From Apodospora peruviana (Eukaryota > Ascomycota > Sordariomycetes > Sordariales > Lasiosphaeriaceae): 64,000 nt of DNA. This document shows positions 22,301 to 31,625 of the stretch, in pieces. Position 1 is the first letter of the stretch. Each line of letters opens with the position of its first letter. The stretch spans positions 3,130,001 through 3,194,000 of the forward strand of contig JAUEDM010000003.1 of the NCBI GenBank assembly GCA_033439685.1. Direction: 5' to 3'. The translations under genes were made by a program, and so were the position numbers. The notes under the pieces were generated by a model. It worked only from the letters and a program-made list of their open reading frames with translations. It was not told the DNA's origin and searched no databases.

Positions 22301-22424
22301 AGTGATCGCTAGCAGGCGGCGAACGAGATTTCGCTTCGGGTGATGGCCCATCTTCGATATCGGGTCGCAACGGCGACATGGTCTCTGCCGATGCCATCGG
22401 TTCCTTTTGCTCGCCGTTGAGCAA
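19329..22424 (-). CDS. CWC22: Pre-mRNA-splicing factor Cwc22
   Basis: Intron-less, 1,031 residues from the first ATG; a second in-frame ATG (MASAETMSP) ten residues in is an equally good start. Cwc22 is a spliceosome component needed at the first catalytic step, and in animals it also delivers eIF4A3 to the exon-junction complex. Residues 1-120 are Ser/Pro/Arg-rich. An MIF4G domain follows (HWDALKKSINGLVNKVN through YMIEVLFQVRKDRY), then the conserved linker ITHRIGLDDDIDVQDGLNIF, an acidic stretch (DDEDDDEDESGSESEEENEE) and an MA3 domain (LRRTIYLSIQSSADPEEAAHKLM through RFSINYFTSIKMGYLTEEMREFL). The last 350 residues are a long RS domain, much larger than in yeast Cwc22 and more like animal or filamentous-fungal homologues. 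The gene is divergent from DPM2 and convergent with DUS1. Confidence 0.95.
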   Translation of the reverse strand: MLNGEQKEPMASAETMSPLRPDIEDGPSPEAKSRSPPASDHSPSPRPGSSAPAHSPSSRAGSALQAHDRSPSAGAVSPSPARDRSPSPARARSPPPYRDRSPPRREPRRRSPPPPAPAKSEEDKLASARAEYNKLLELRSQGVYLPPAKLRALQAAITDKSSKEYQRMHWDALKKSINGLVNKVNSGNIKFVIPELFGENLIRGRGLLCQSLLKAQHASLPFTPIFCCLVAICNTKLPQVGELLVKRLVMRFRKAFKRNDKPVCVSTVTFIAHLVNFQVVHETIAAQILLLLLQRPTDDSVEIAVGLMREVGLFLEEMSPAIANAVFDRFRQILHEADIERRTQYMIEVLFQVRKDRYKDNPIIKEELDLVEEDDQITHRIGLDDDIDVQDGLNIFKMDPDWEANEEEYKKLKAEILGEGSDDEDDDEDESGSESEEENEEQKALEIKDQTNADLVNLRRTIYLSIQSSADPEEAAHKLMRLKLPAGQEPELVSMIVESCAQEKVYLKFMGLLGERFARLNRMWTELFEESFVKYYTTIHRYETNKLRNIARFFGYLLASDSIGWHVLSAIHLNEEETTSASRIFVKILFEDLQENMGIAKLKTRLGEEVLRPSLEGLFPHDDPKHIRFSINYFTSIKMGYLTEEMREFLANMPKPALPAPPKDDSDSDSVSSYSSYTGSSYSSRSRSRSPRRAASRGRSLSRSPARRIKDRSYSRDRSYTRSVSTRRSISRSVSPRRGASRRVDSRSLSRSASPPRRRARPDNRDRSYSRSVTRSRSRSRSRSPLPVRRGRSLTRSRSRSRSPSYSRSRSPLPIRERSPLPNSATAATRRRRADSYSLSPSPPPQKRRRNSSSSISAVGAAPQRRTLNRYDDSRSRSPSRGWGRSRSLSRSRSPPPRPAATTRGGRGGRYHDRGGDGHGRVPSSVSPPRRQSRSPAGCRGPPPPLVGDRCAGGRRDYSPSRSPSPSPRQVRGGKQRDDRFRSRSPLPRSRSPVAGGSGGGNNKRRRHYSSSRSRSRSPIPPAAKRGRVAS

Positions 22425-22997
22425 GCAAATGAGATTTGTTCGTCCAGTAAAACAAGCCCTTGTTCAGATTCGTGTTTTGTTTCCGACGGTCGCAAAAGAT
22501 GGCCGATTATAGTCAAGGTGTCGGAGAATGAATGTGTTGCTGCACGCCCATATATGCTTTTTTACGATGATGGGAATTTCCTTGAATGGGTTGTCCAGAG
22601 CCGCTACTCGCAAATCCCAAAGATTGAACGAGGCTGGTGGCCCCATAAAACCAATTTAGTGGGGCGACTCACTGATGCCTGCAAATCATTCAGCCTCATC
22701 AGGTTCACGCGCAGCAGACGCGTTAAGCTCCACCAGCCGGCTAATCCCTGTCTAACTTTTAGTGGACCGTGGCGCAAAGGGGGCGGCCATCGCGAAAGCT
22801 GGGGTCCAGGCCAACTGTTCGGATTCACCACCGTACTGAACAAACCGCAGTTGTATTCCCAACAGTCGCTTCTCAAACAACCTTGTCGATTTACGAATCG
22901 ATCTCACGAAAAAGAGAAAAAAACAACAGGCAGGGTCAACCAACAACTTATTGTCTTCCCCGGACCGTGGACCCCCTTCCGCCTTCCACAACAGACC
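22425..22997. promoter_or_regulatory. Divergent promoter region CWC22/DPM2
   Basis: About 570 bp separate the start codons of CWC22 (-) and DPM2 (+), so both promoters must lie here. No specific site is claimed. Confidence 0.5.
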
Positions 22998-23414
22998 ATG
23001 GTGAGTTTCGCAACAAGCTCACATGTCATCCCTCACTGCACTGCAACTCACCAGTTACTTACTCCCTGTCCACGGAATAGCTCGACAAAATCGTAGGGTC
23101 CGCCATGCTCGTGGCCGCCTCCGTCGTCTTCCTCTACTACACAATCTGGACCCTGTTAATGGTATACCACCTAACCCAACCCACCCACTCTATATCAGCC
23201 ACTAACCGCATGACAGCCCTTCGTCGACGCCGACCACCCACTGCAAAACTTCTTCCCCCCGCGCGTCTGGGCCGTCCGCATCCCCGTCATCCTGATCCTC
23301 CTCGGCTCCGCCGTCGTCGGTTCCTTCCTCAGCGTCGTCATGATCCGCAGCAACAGGAAGAAGGCGGCCAAGGCCGCCGCAGTCGCAGCGCAGGCCAACA
23401 AGAAGAAGGCTTGA
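22998..23414 (+). CDS. DPM2: Dolichol-phosphate mannose synthase regulatory subunit
   Basis: Three exons: 22998-23000 (the start codon alone), 23081-23161 and 23217-23414, encoding 93 residues. The donor GTGAGT directly follows ATG, and exons 2 and 3 join in phase 0. The protein reads MLDKIVGSAMLVAAS, then two membrane helices (VFLYYTIWTLLM and IPVILILLGSAVVGSFLSVVMI) separated by PFVDADHPLQNFFPPR, the hallmark loop of Dpm2, and ends in an Ala/Lys-rich tail (KKAAKAAAVAAQANKKKA) that may be an ER-retention signal. In animals and filamentous fungi Dpm2 stabilises the catalytic Dpm1 at the ER membrane, supplying mannose for N-glycans and GPI anchors. Length fits the family (about 80-95 residues). 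A search restricted to ATG-to-stop frames would miss this gene. Confidence 0.88.
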
Positions 23415-24138
23415 AGAGAATATATAATTCCAATATGTGTGTTGCTATGTCGAGTATTTGGACGAACGGGTGGGGTTCACACGGCCGTAAGGCAGACAGG
23501 CCATGAATAGGGGCTAACCACCTACCGTTTGTAGTAGGGGGAATGGGTTTTTATCTTGGAACATCTATTAGAGAGGGATGTGCTGTGCATGTATTCCGAG
23601 ATCTATATCCCCAGATGATCATGACATCAAAACTACAATGGGAGAACGGGATGGACGGTTCAGTAATGACAGCAGTCGATCTGGGCTTGTTAGTGGCCTG
23701 TACCGGTGCTCGACTTGTTGGTCCTGACGGCAAAAAGCCTCCTCGCTTGCTCTAATATGCCTTCACTATCGGCGTCCAGCATCTCTACCTCCTTGCCAAT
23801 CATGCTATAAATGACCCGACAGCCAATGTCTTGTACGGATACTTCGCTTGGGTAGAGTGGATTCAAAGTCTGCCTGATATAAACCTACTTATAGTAGGTA
23901 ATCATCGTAATCTACCTATTTAACGTCTGTTCTCGACACCGTGTACCGTACATATGTGGTTCCTCCCATCCCATAGATTTCTGCTGCCTTGTTCGTCCTG
24001 TCCTGTCCAACAAGTAGCCAAACTCCCAAAAAGAGCAACGCCGGCCTTCACAGGCTCAGCTAACAATGGCCGACCCAAAAGCACGTACAAAGGGACTCGA
24101 CTTGATACAGGTGGATAAGATTCAATGTGAACACTCAT
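23415..24138. other. Convergent intergenic region, no gene recognised
   Basis: About 720 bp between the ends of DPM2 and the BCAS3-like gene. It is probably two 3' UTRs, and no additional gene is seen. Confidence 0.5.
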
Positions 24139-27100
24139 TCAGACCCGCTGGTCAGCAAAATCAAGCACCTCGCAATCATCCTCAAAGAACCCATCATCGT
24201 CAACTTGACCTGGCGAATGAGAAGCCGCCCCGCGTCTTCGCCTGGTCGTGACAACAATTTGGTCCCCCTCGTCGTTCCCGGCCGTCCGCTGAAGGATCCT
24301 TTCCATAGCGGAAGGAGGCAGGGCGCGTGAGTCGTCCGGAGCTGTGTTGAACGACATTTCCTCCAGGACGTGGGGTAGGCCTAGATCTACCTTAACTGCA
24401 TTGATTTTCTGCCCAAATGCCCATGCCCCAGTACCCTGTGTCTTAACGGGCTTTGCTAATATTGATGTCTGTTCCTGGGCCAACTGAGCAATTCTTGAAC
24501 CCTTCGCTGGCTTTCGCCTTGGTGCTGGCTCCGTCGGCTGACTGTTACCGATGCTGTCGAGGGATGTGGACGCCATTAACATCGACATGGTCGGTGGTGT
24601 GTCTGAAGATTTCAGCTGCTGATTCTCCGACGGAATATCTAACTCGTACAACGAGACGCGCCTATCGGTATGGAACGGTTGGTACGGCGCACTAGATTCT
24701 ATCTCTGCTTGCGGGATGGACGATTCAGCGCTGAGGCTGTGCGACAGTACCCGTGGTCTAAACGGATCGAACACCATCGTTTCATTGCCGACATCAAGAT
24801 CCTTCTCTGTTAATTCGAGGTAGTCGTCGGGGTCGATAATGCTCCTCACATATGGCGCTAAAGCATTGTCTGGAAGACTAGGGAGCTTGAAGTCCTGGTA
24901 TCGAGACAGGCGCGGCGCTCGTCGGTCACCGCCTGCGCGTGTCTTGCGACTCTTAGTCGGGAACGTGCGGACAAGGCCACCCCCAAGGACGAAGAGAAAG
25001 TGGTCCTTCCTGCCAGTGACCCAAGTCACGCACGACGGCCCTGGCAAAGTAGCCGAGCTTGGGAGCGAAACTCTGTTCTCCCCAGTATGTCGAAGCTGAT
25101 TTATAGCGTTACCAGTCTTACCGAAAGAATGACTAATACTAGCGGCGATGACCTTCCCGCCATGAGTAGCATAATCACCAATGCCGCCGCCTGTTACTTG
25201 CTGCGCATTGGAGATGCTTCTACGCGACCGGCTCATGAGCGGACGAGCGACATCGCGAACTGAACTGAGCGCATTCGATGCAATTGACACAGCGGAGGTA
25301 GTACCCTCGGCGATCGAACCTTTGGCATCTTGCGGTCGTGTCCGGCGGCGAGGAGGAGGCCACGAAAATGCGCTTGAAGGGAGATCCAGTAAATGGACGG
25401 TTCCCCGCTCCGTCACCATCGCCGCACGTTCTCCGTGCGGCTTTGTCCAGGCGACATCAACAATGCGTGCCACCGTCATCCGCGAGAACTGAGCAACCTG
25501 ACGGACATGCGGCCCGCCGGAGAAGGGCAATCCAGCGGCTTGAAGTGGCGATGCCTTGGTATACTGGATACGCATGAGGTCCCAGACAGTCTGTACATCA
25601 CCCTTGCTGCTGGCTGTAAAGAGAGCGAGCCCAGTTGGCGAGAAAGACAGAAAACTGCAACCGTGAGGAATGCCGAAAGTTGTGATTGGATGCAAATTTG
25701 TTGATGAGCCTAGCGTCTCAGTGTCCAAGACTGACACGAGTCCCGGCTCTTTCGTGACGGGCGGAATGACAGCGCCGTGCGTGGGAGGAAACTGAGAAGG
25801 CTCAGGGCGTCCACCGCCTCCTCCCCAAGCCTGAGATGCGGGTGGTGGTGATCGCGTCTGGCCCGTCTGCGGGTTCCAGTAATTGTTCCAGGCCTGCAAG
25901 CCATGTTTGCCCACCCATTTAGCACCCTGAATTAGTTCTTGAGTAGTATCCCGTATGATCTTGTTCATCACGCTCTCTGACAAAGGCAAATCAACATCAG
26001 AAATCGTAGGAGGCAGTTGGGGTGGTGTCATTGAAGCCAATCCAGGAGCCCGGCCGTACGCAGGCACAGGAACTGATGCCCGTAAGGCGATCTGCGACGA
26101 TGGTGCTGCAGGGCAATAGGCAACCCACCTGCCATTCAAGCTGAGAATCGCGCTTTGTGGCCTAGGACGAGGCGGAATTTGGACGCGGCTCCGCTCCGAT
26201 TCTTGCGTGGCGTCACCTTTCGGCGGCTGTTGAACAGTCGTCCATATCTTGCCGTGGCATCTGAAATGCAGCCCATGTTCCGTGGGGATGGAAGCCTGCC
26301 GATATATCCAGCATTCCCCAGTAATCCCGGACGACACAACGATGTTCCCGCTGTCGGCATGGATATGGAAAGCGCCGCTCGGTGGAGGAGCCTTGAAGAC
26401 CGGGCTCGTGATTGGCACCTTGAGCGAGATCTTAGGCGCCTCGAGAAGAACGTTCAGAAGCCTGCTGGTCTTCAAAGAGTAAATCTCTACGGTGGTCTGG
26501 TATGACTCGACAAATCCAGAGGTCGCCTTCCCGGTCAAACCGTCTCTTGGGATTGCATCGGAGTTAACGTTGGCCATCGCCTCCGACCTATCAGCAGACA
26601 CAGCATCGTAGTCGCCCTCAACATTGATCCCCGGAGTCGGCGACGGAATGGTCGGGCCGTGGATGACAACAGCGACCAGTGGGAACACATCAGACCCATC
26701 AGTCATCCAAGGTAGAATCTTGGCATGATAGACTCCTCCTCGTAGCCCTTTCAGGCTCGCACCGTGGTCTAACCCGCGCTTCCCTACCGAGTACACTTCC
26801 AAGCCGCCTTCGTAGCCGGCAAGTGCGACATTATCTTTTCCAGAAACGTGGTCAGCAAGTGGGACTGGGAGGGTATCGAAACCAAAGTAGTAGCCTTTCT
26901 CGCCGGCCTTTATTCCAGACTGCGATTGGGGATCAAGATCGATCTCGGGAGTACCGTAGAAGTGTGCCTGGGGTTGGTGTGGAAGCGGCGGGTTGGGGAC
27001 ACTCCGAACCTGTGCAAAGTGCGAGTGCATCGAACTCCTCCTCGATGCTGCGGCCGCCGCAATGTGGCCGTGGATATCAGGGGGCGAGTAATGCGTATCG

Positions 27101-27510
27101 TGGAAGCTCAGCGGCCGGCGCGCTGCGTTCGGGGGGGACACTGACGCCGCATGGTGATTTATCCCAGGTCTTGGGGATGACCAGCCTGAGTTCATGCCCC
27201 GGTAGTCCTCATAGGATGAAGGGGCCGTGGGAGGCGACTCCGCAGCCAGGCTGATGAGATTCCCAGGTGAGCCTGCCATACCAGCTGTGGACCTTGTCCA
27301 TTCCCTCGTGTTCGGCGAGAAGCTTGTCGCAAAAGATGGTGTCGAGATCGCATCCAGAAGTGGAGAAGCTATCGGAGGATCGTTCGCGGGGAAGGTAACG
27401 GGCTTTATATCCGGAGAACGTGTCTCGGGCGGAGAAGGGCTCGATGAAGCACCCTTAGTGCCATTCCCATTGCTGCTGGGAGCAGTTAGCTTAAATTTCT
27501 CTCCGAACAT
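24139..27510 (-). CDS. BCAS3/Atg18-like WD40 protein
   Basis: Intron-less, 1,123 residues. The N-terminal 190 residues are Ser/Pro-rich and disordered. From about residue 205 (YYFGFDTLPVPLAD, then NVALAGYEGGLEVYSVGKRG) degenerate WD40 repeats follow. They include the IYSLKTSRLLNVLLEAPKISL blade and the conserved TTFGIPHGCSFLSFSPTGLALFTASSKGDVQTVWDLMRI block, typical of BCAS3 and related PROPPIN-like proteins. A later AWTKPHGERAAMVTERGTVHLLDLP blade and a C-terminal BCAS3-type part (DNALAPYVRSIIDPDDYLEL) complete it. In mammals BCAS3 with PHAF1 binds phosphoinositides at autophagosome formation sites; a similar membrane or autophagy role is inferred here. No FRRG phosphoinositide motif of true Atg18 was noticed. 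The C-terminus is acidic (DDDGFFEDDCEVLDFAD). Fungal homologues are usually annotated only as WD domain proteins. Confidence 0.75.
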   Translation of the reverse strand: MFGEKFKLTAPSSNGNGTKGASSSPSPPETRSPDIKPVTFPANDPPIASPLLDAISTPSFATSFSPNTREWTRSTAGMAGSPGNLISLAAESPPTAPSSYEDYRGMNSGWSSPRPGINHHAASVSPPNAARRPLSFHDTHYSPPDIHGHIAAAAASRRSSMHSHFAQVRSVPNPPLPHQPQAHFYGTPEIDLDPQSQSGIKAGEKGYYFGFDTLPVPLADHVSGKDNVALAGYEGGLEVYSVGKRGLDHGASLKGLRGGVYHAKILPWMTDGSDVFPLVAVVIHGPTIPSPTPGINVEGDYDAVSADRSEAMANVNSDAIPRDGLTGKATSGFVESYQTTVEIYSLKTSRLLNVLLEAPKISLKVPITSPVFKAPPPSGAFHIHADSGNIVVSSGITGECWIYRQASIPTEHGLHFRCHGKIWTTVQQPPKGDATQESERSRVQIPPRPRPQSAILSLNGRWVAYCPAAPSSQIALRASVPVPAYGRAPGLASMTPPQLPPTISDVDLPLSESVMNKIIRDTTQELIQGAKWVGKHGLQAWNNYWNPQTGQTRSPPPASQAWGGGGGRPEPSQFPPTHGAVIPPVTKEPGLVSVLDTETLGSSTNLHPITTFGIPHGCSFLSFSPTGLALFTASSKGDVQTVWDLMRIQYTKASPLQAAGLPFSGGPHVRQVAQFSRMTVARIVDVAWTKPHGERAAMVTERGTVHLLDLPSSAFSWPPPRRRTRPQDAKGSIAEGTTSAVSIASNALSSVRDVARPLMSRSRRSISNAQQVTGGGIGDYATHGGKVIAASISHSFGKTGNAINQLRHTGENRVSLPSSATLPGPSCVTWVTGRKDHFLFVLGGGLVRTFPTKSRKTRAGGDRRAPRLSRYQDFKLPSLPDNALAPYVRSIIDPDDYLELTEKDLDVGNETMVFDPFRPRVLSHSLSAESSIPQAEIESSAPYQPFHTDRRVSLYELDIPSENQQLKSSDTPPTMSMLMASTSLDSIGNSQPTEPAPRRKPAKGSRIAQLAQEQTSILAKPVKTQGTGAWAFGQKINAVKVDLGLPHVLEEMSFNTAPDDSRALPPSAMERILQRTAGNDEGDQIVVTTRRRRGAASHSPGQVDDDGFFEDDCEVLDFADQRV

Positions 27511-30008
27511 GAATCACCAAGACAAGCAGATTCGTTGACAGAAATTCGGGGTACCCACGAAAATTTGGTTGCATGTCTTGTCACCGCTGCGACCACACCA
27601 CCGCCGTCTTTGCCATTCTTCCTGTCTTTCTTCGAGCCTAACAAACGCGACGGGTTAGCTCTGGCCACCACAAGGGGTACAGAAGCTCGGAACTGAAGCA
27701 CAAACCAGGCATGAATGGCAACCAAGGGAGTTGGCTGAGCAGTCTCCTGCCCACGCAGAGCAAAGGAAGACACTCCGAAGTGCGGAGGTAGAGGTGGTGC
27801 CGGCGAAATGTAACAGGATCTCGGTGCTCAAGACGGAATCGCGATGTACTGGATGATGCGGAAGCTTGTGTCTGTACGATGTCCTCGAAGCTCCGTACCT
27901 CATGTACTTATGGTATCACAGGGATGCTGTGGGGTGTGGGAAACAGGTATACGAATAGACGGATATGTATCGGTAGCTACGGATCGCCTTACGTTGACCG
28001 GTCGGATTAAAGGAGTGGAAGTGCAGAGGCGCAGCCCTGCAAACGGAGATCAGGTTGGTTTCGGGTTCTGATGGTTAAAACTTGAGAGAGTTGGCAGTAG
28101 CCCAGTATGACCACGAATAGTGGCAAGTGGAAAGGACGAGAAAGTAGAGAAAGTCAGTGCAGGTTTCAAGTTCGAAGAAAGCTGTGGTAGAGAACGATGA
28201 TGCAGTGGGAGAGGTTCCGGGCAAGTCCCCTCCTGTCACAACAAACATGACCCAGAGCTGGCTGGATGGCCCGGCGAGTGACTCGGAGGGGAGACCTGGG
28301 ACGGCTGGGCTGCTTGACAGACGTAAGCCACTGCCCTGCTGCCTTGCAGTAACTGCAAAGGCGGGGGCCGACTGCTTGGGAGGGGTAACCCAGCTCGCAG
28401 AGAGGGGGAGGGGGCGCGTGGTGCAGTCCCGCGCTACGGTGGGGTGTGTCCGCATTGGGGAATCATGGATGAGGTCTCCACTGATGTCTTGGATCATTTC
28501 ATCTTCAGCTCGCTGAAATGGGATAGTGCGCCCAAGGTAGCAGATAAGCATCGCCTTATCTACAGGGGAGCGTCCAATCTCGACCGTTTCCGTACGGAGT
28601 ATCCGTACGGATTACTTGCGGGGCGATCTTCAAGGTGCTCAACTTCCCCAGACTCTGGATAATACATCTGCGTAACCCGTAGGTGATTCTTAAAGAAGTT
28701 TGAATACACGGGTAGTTGGATTCAAGGAGTTTCTTTCAAGAATCTTTCACATGAGGCTTAATTTGTCTCTCCAGAGTTGTGAGGGACCTAACAAAACAAA
28801 CTGTACACTTTATCCCTGCCTCTCGGCAAGAATCACGAACCCGCTTCTTGGTCACCTGGCCAAACGGTTGATATCAGCCATGGGAACCGTAATGGACAGC
28901 TGGCCTCGGATTACCGTGCTTTATCAGAGAGATACGGAGTAAACTGTTCAATCTAGGGAAACTGAAATCTCTTGCTCTCCATTTCGGACCTGCAAAATGG
29001 TTCTAACATCCACCACAACTACCAATAGACGAGCCCTGCTGTGGCTCAGAGCTGAGGAGGCTGACATGACTGACTGACTGACTGACTGACTCTCTTTTCA
29101 CCACTTGACTGGCCTCAGCCGAACAACCTGTAGGCAAACAGCTAAGGTATGTACTGTCCTCTCTCTTCACCCCCTTTGAACTGCTTGAACAAACGAGTTT
29201 GGCGTAGATGACCAAAGGGCGTGATCTGGCCGAATGATTCGCAGTTCGACAAAGAAACCGTCATCGCCAATCTGCCACTGTCACTGGACACCGTTCGTGT
29301 GGTCAATCACGTCATCGGTCAGCACAACCTACTGTGTTCAGCACAGCGCAATAGGCAGATCTCCTGGACTGGCCGGCCTGCCTACCTGGGACTGACCTCA
29401 CGACAGTCATCAAGCCAATCACGTGTAGCACCAGTGAGCACCAAGAAGCCTGCCGCCTGGCGCGCGGTTTATCCCCCTTATTAATGTGCTGTTTTACCCC
29501 ACTAAAATCCGAACGAAAGCTCCTGTGATCCTTACCTTACCTGATGTAACACGTAATGGTGCAAAGGACCTATCTATCCAAAGATACAGTGAGTGCATTT
29601 TCAGTTCATGTCTGCCTGTCAAGGTGTCCCCGGCCTGAACCTGTCAGCGGGGAAGCAGGTGGAGGGGCATGAGACGGAGCTATGCGGGGTGATGCTGGCA
29701 AAGCCAAACTGACTCCTCCCATCATCATGACCCCCAAATGCAAGCTTGGGAAGCTCCGAGTAAGGTAGCGCAGGTACAAGTTAAGATTACGCATGGCCGA
29801 TGTATCCTACTAATGTTCTCTATTTCTCCGCGTCCGGTCTAAAAAGCGGGTTAAAAGGTAAACGTTGTTCCCGGTGCGATATCGCAAGTCCGCCAGTCCG
29901 GCGCCGGCCTTCCTTGTAAGAACCTCGATGACCTTCATCTCCACTACCTGGTATTCGCCAGTGCTAGAAATGACGCTGACGGGGCTGAAGTGCGCCGTTC
30001 TGAGTATC
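27511..30008. other. Intergenic, no gene recognised
   Basis: About 2.5 kb. The first few hundred bases are the upstream region of the BCAS3-like gene. The rest shows only short unsupported frames. It carries TACGGAGTA at 28593-28601 and 28933-28941 and a TGAC microsatellite at 29067-29090. Confidence 0.5.
29067..29090. repeat. TGAC tetranucleotide microsatellite (six copies)
   Basis: Six uninterrupted TGAC units in non-coding DNA. Confidence 0.95.
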
Positions 30009-30561
30009 TTACGTCTGGAGGAAAACCCGGTAATACTTAAATCCCCAAGGAGGAAGCTCCGAGCAGCTGCTCTCTCGCTTCTCAAGCTTCGCATGCGCCG
30101 CCCAGTCCACCTGCACTCTCTCGCCCATCTTGAGCCGATATTGCACATCGCCAAACATCATACACTCGAGCGTCGTCTTGCTTTCCTCCTCTTCCGTGAA
30201 ATTCGAAGCGAACAACTTGCGAACCCGGTGTTTTCTCGCCTCAACCTTGTCCCACATGCCCACTCGCAACTTCCGGATTTCTACACACAAAATGTCTGTA
30301 AGTAACTGCTGTTAAGGTACCTGTGTCTTGGCAACCGCAAGGAGGGGACGAACCGTCTTTCCTGTAAGCCTTACTCTTCCCCATCACCAAGACGGCATCA
30401 TCGTGGAAATGGGCAGTCCACTCGTCCGTCGCGCCTGGAGTGTCCGATGTCTTAAAGAAGATCTTGATGAAGTCTTTGACGATCTGTGGCACTTCCACAT
30501 TGGTAGGATAATAGGGCTCATATTCCCAGTCCAAGTCTTCGACGGAATCCGGAGAACTCAT
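30009..30561 (-). CDS. NTF2/SnoaL-like protein
   Basis: Two exons, 30561-30354 and 30280-30009, joined across a 73-bp intron (GTTCGT donor, TAG acceptor) to give 159 residues. The join restores KDEIRKLRVGMWDKVEARKH, which neither frame shows alone. The protein has the layout of a cone-shaped NTF2/SnoaL fold: helices at VPQIVKDFIKIFFKTSD, then EWTAHFHDDAVLVMGKSKAYRKDEI, a helix MWDKVEARKH, and strands RVRKLFASN, TTLECMMFGDVQYRLKMG, RVQVDWAAHAKLE and WGFKYYRVFLQ. Fungal single-domain members are common, occur near secondary-metabolism and general genes alike, and mostly lack known function; some are cyclases or isomerases. No catalytic residues can be assigned. It stands alone between two intergenic stretches. 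It is a small protein, likely cytosolic, as no signal peptide is seen. Confidence 0.78.
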
Positions 30562-31625
30562 CGTGTCCAGGTGTCTACCCCTTTCTTAGATGACCGCTTT
30601 CTGAAAATGGTACAATACCTGATGCTCGAGGTAGGCGGGATGCGGACTTAAACTTTGCACTTGAGTTGTTGAGAGCGGGAACTCATCCAAGTCGGTGTTC
30701 GGTTCGCTAAGGAAACACCTTCCAGGTTCTCATCTCATATCGCGCCTACCCAGTGACACAACAGCAACACCCCACCAGAGTGATTGCACTTGCTTGGGGA
30801 AGGCAAGCTTGACCTACAAACGTCTTGATCGTACCTGCTGCTGAATGTTCCTTTTCCGGGATGGCTCCACTCCAGATTTACTATTATTATAACCACCCCC
30901 CTTCCCCCCTCCTCAAATATTTTGATCAAGATAGTATGGAAAATCGTGGCCATGGCCAAGTGATTTCAAACTATTGCGGCGCCCGATTGTTGTGCCATTA
31001 ACACCATCCATCAAGAGGGACTAGTCTCAATAAACAGTTATGCCAACAGCGTCAAGCAATAACTGAAGAGCTGCTTTGTAATGCTTTCAATTCCCGGTTA
31101 TATCAGGACGAAAATGATATTTCCCTATCTTGTCTACCCCGTACTTACCTCCTGCGATGCGATGTACACTCGAGAGAGAAAACAATGTCCTCGGGTCCTC
31201 TATCACAATCTGCCATGTTCTCTTCTCAGCCGAAGATGACTTGAATTCTTTAGGCCCTCCGTCCTCACTCCTTCGGCTGGCAGAAACCGCGAATCAAGCA
31301 AGATAGTACAAAGTCGAAGTAGGCAATAACACATCGCTGCCAGTTGCCACCAGCAAGCCAATCCATTGTGTAGCAACTCCCCAAAGAAATCTAGAAAAAG
31401 AAAATATGGATGTCCCAATAGCACCACCCATCCCATCGATGCCAAAGTAGGTGGTCAGGCAGCGGCCCCAACTCTCATCCCTCCCAGAGACAAGGAATTC
31501 CTCCACCACAATCCATCTCCCTTATAGAAAAAGAAAAGCAAAATGTCCCCAAGGTAGATAATACAAAAAGAAGAGAAAACCCTGTGTACAAAACATAGAA
31601 CTCCGGTAGCTGCGTAGTCAATCCA
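30562..31625. other. Intergenic, no gene recognised
   Basis: About 1.06 kb between the NTF2-like gene and the ING-like gene end. It should hold the promoter of the former and the 3' UTR of the latter. Nothing else is supported. Confidence 0.5.

Noticed and set aside
28075..28551. 158-residue minus-strand frame
   Set aside because: No domain features, no homologous look and no splice partners; sits in a stretch of ordinary intergenic composition.
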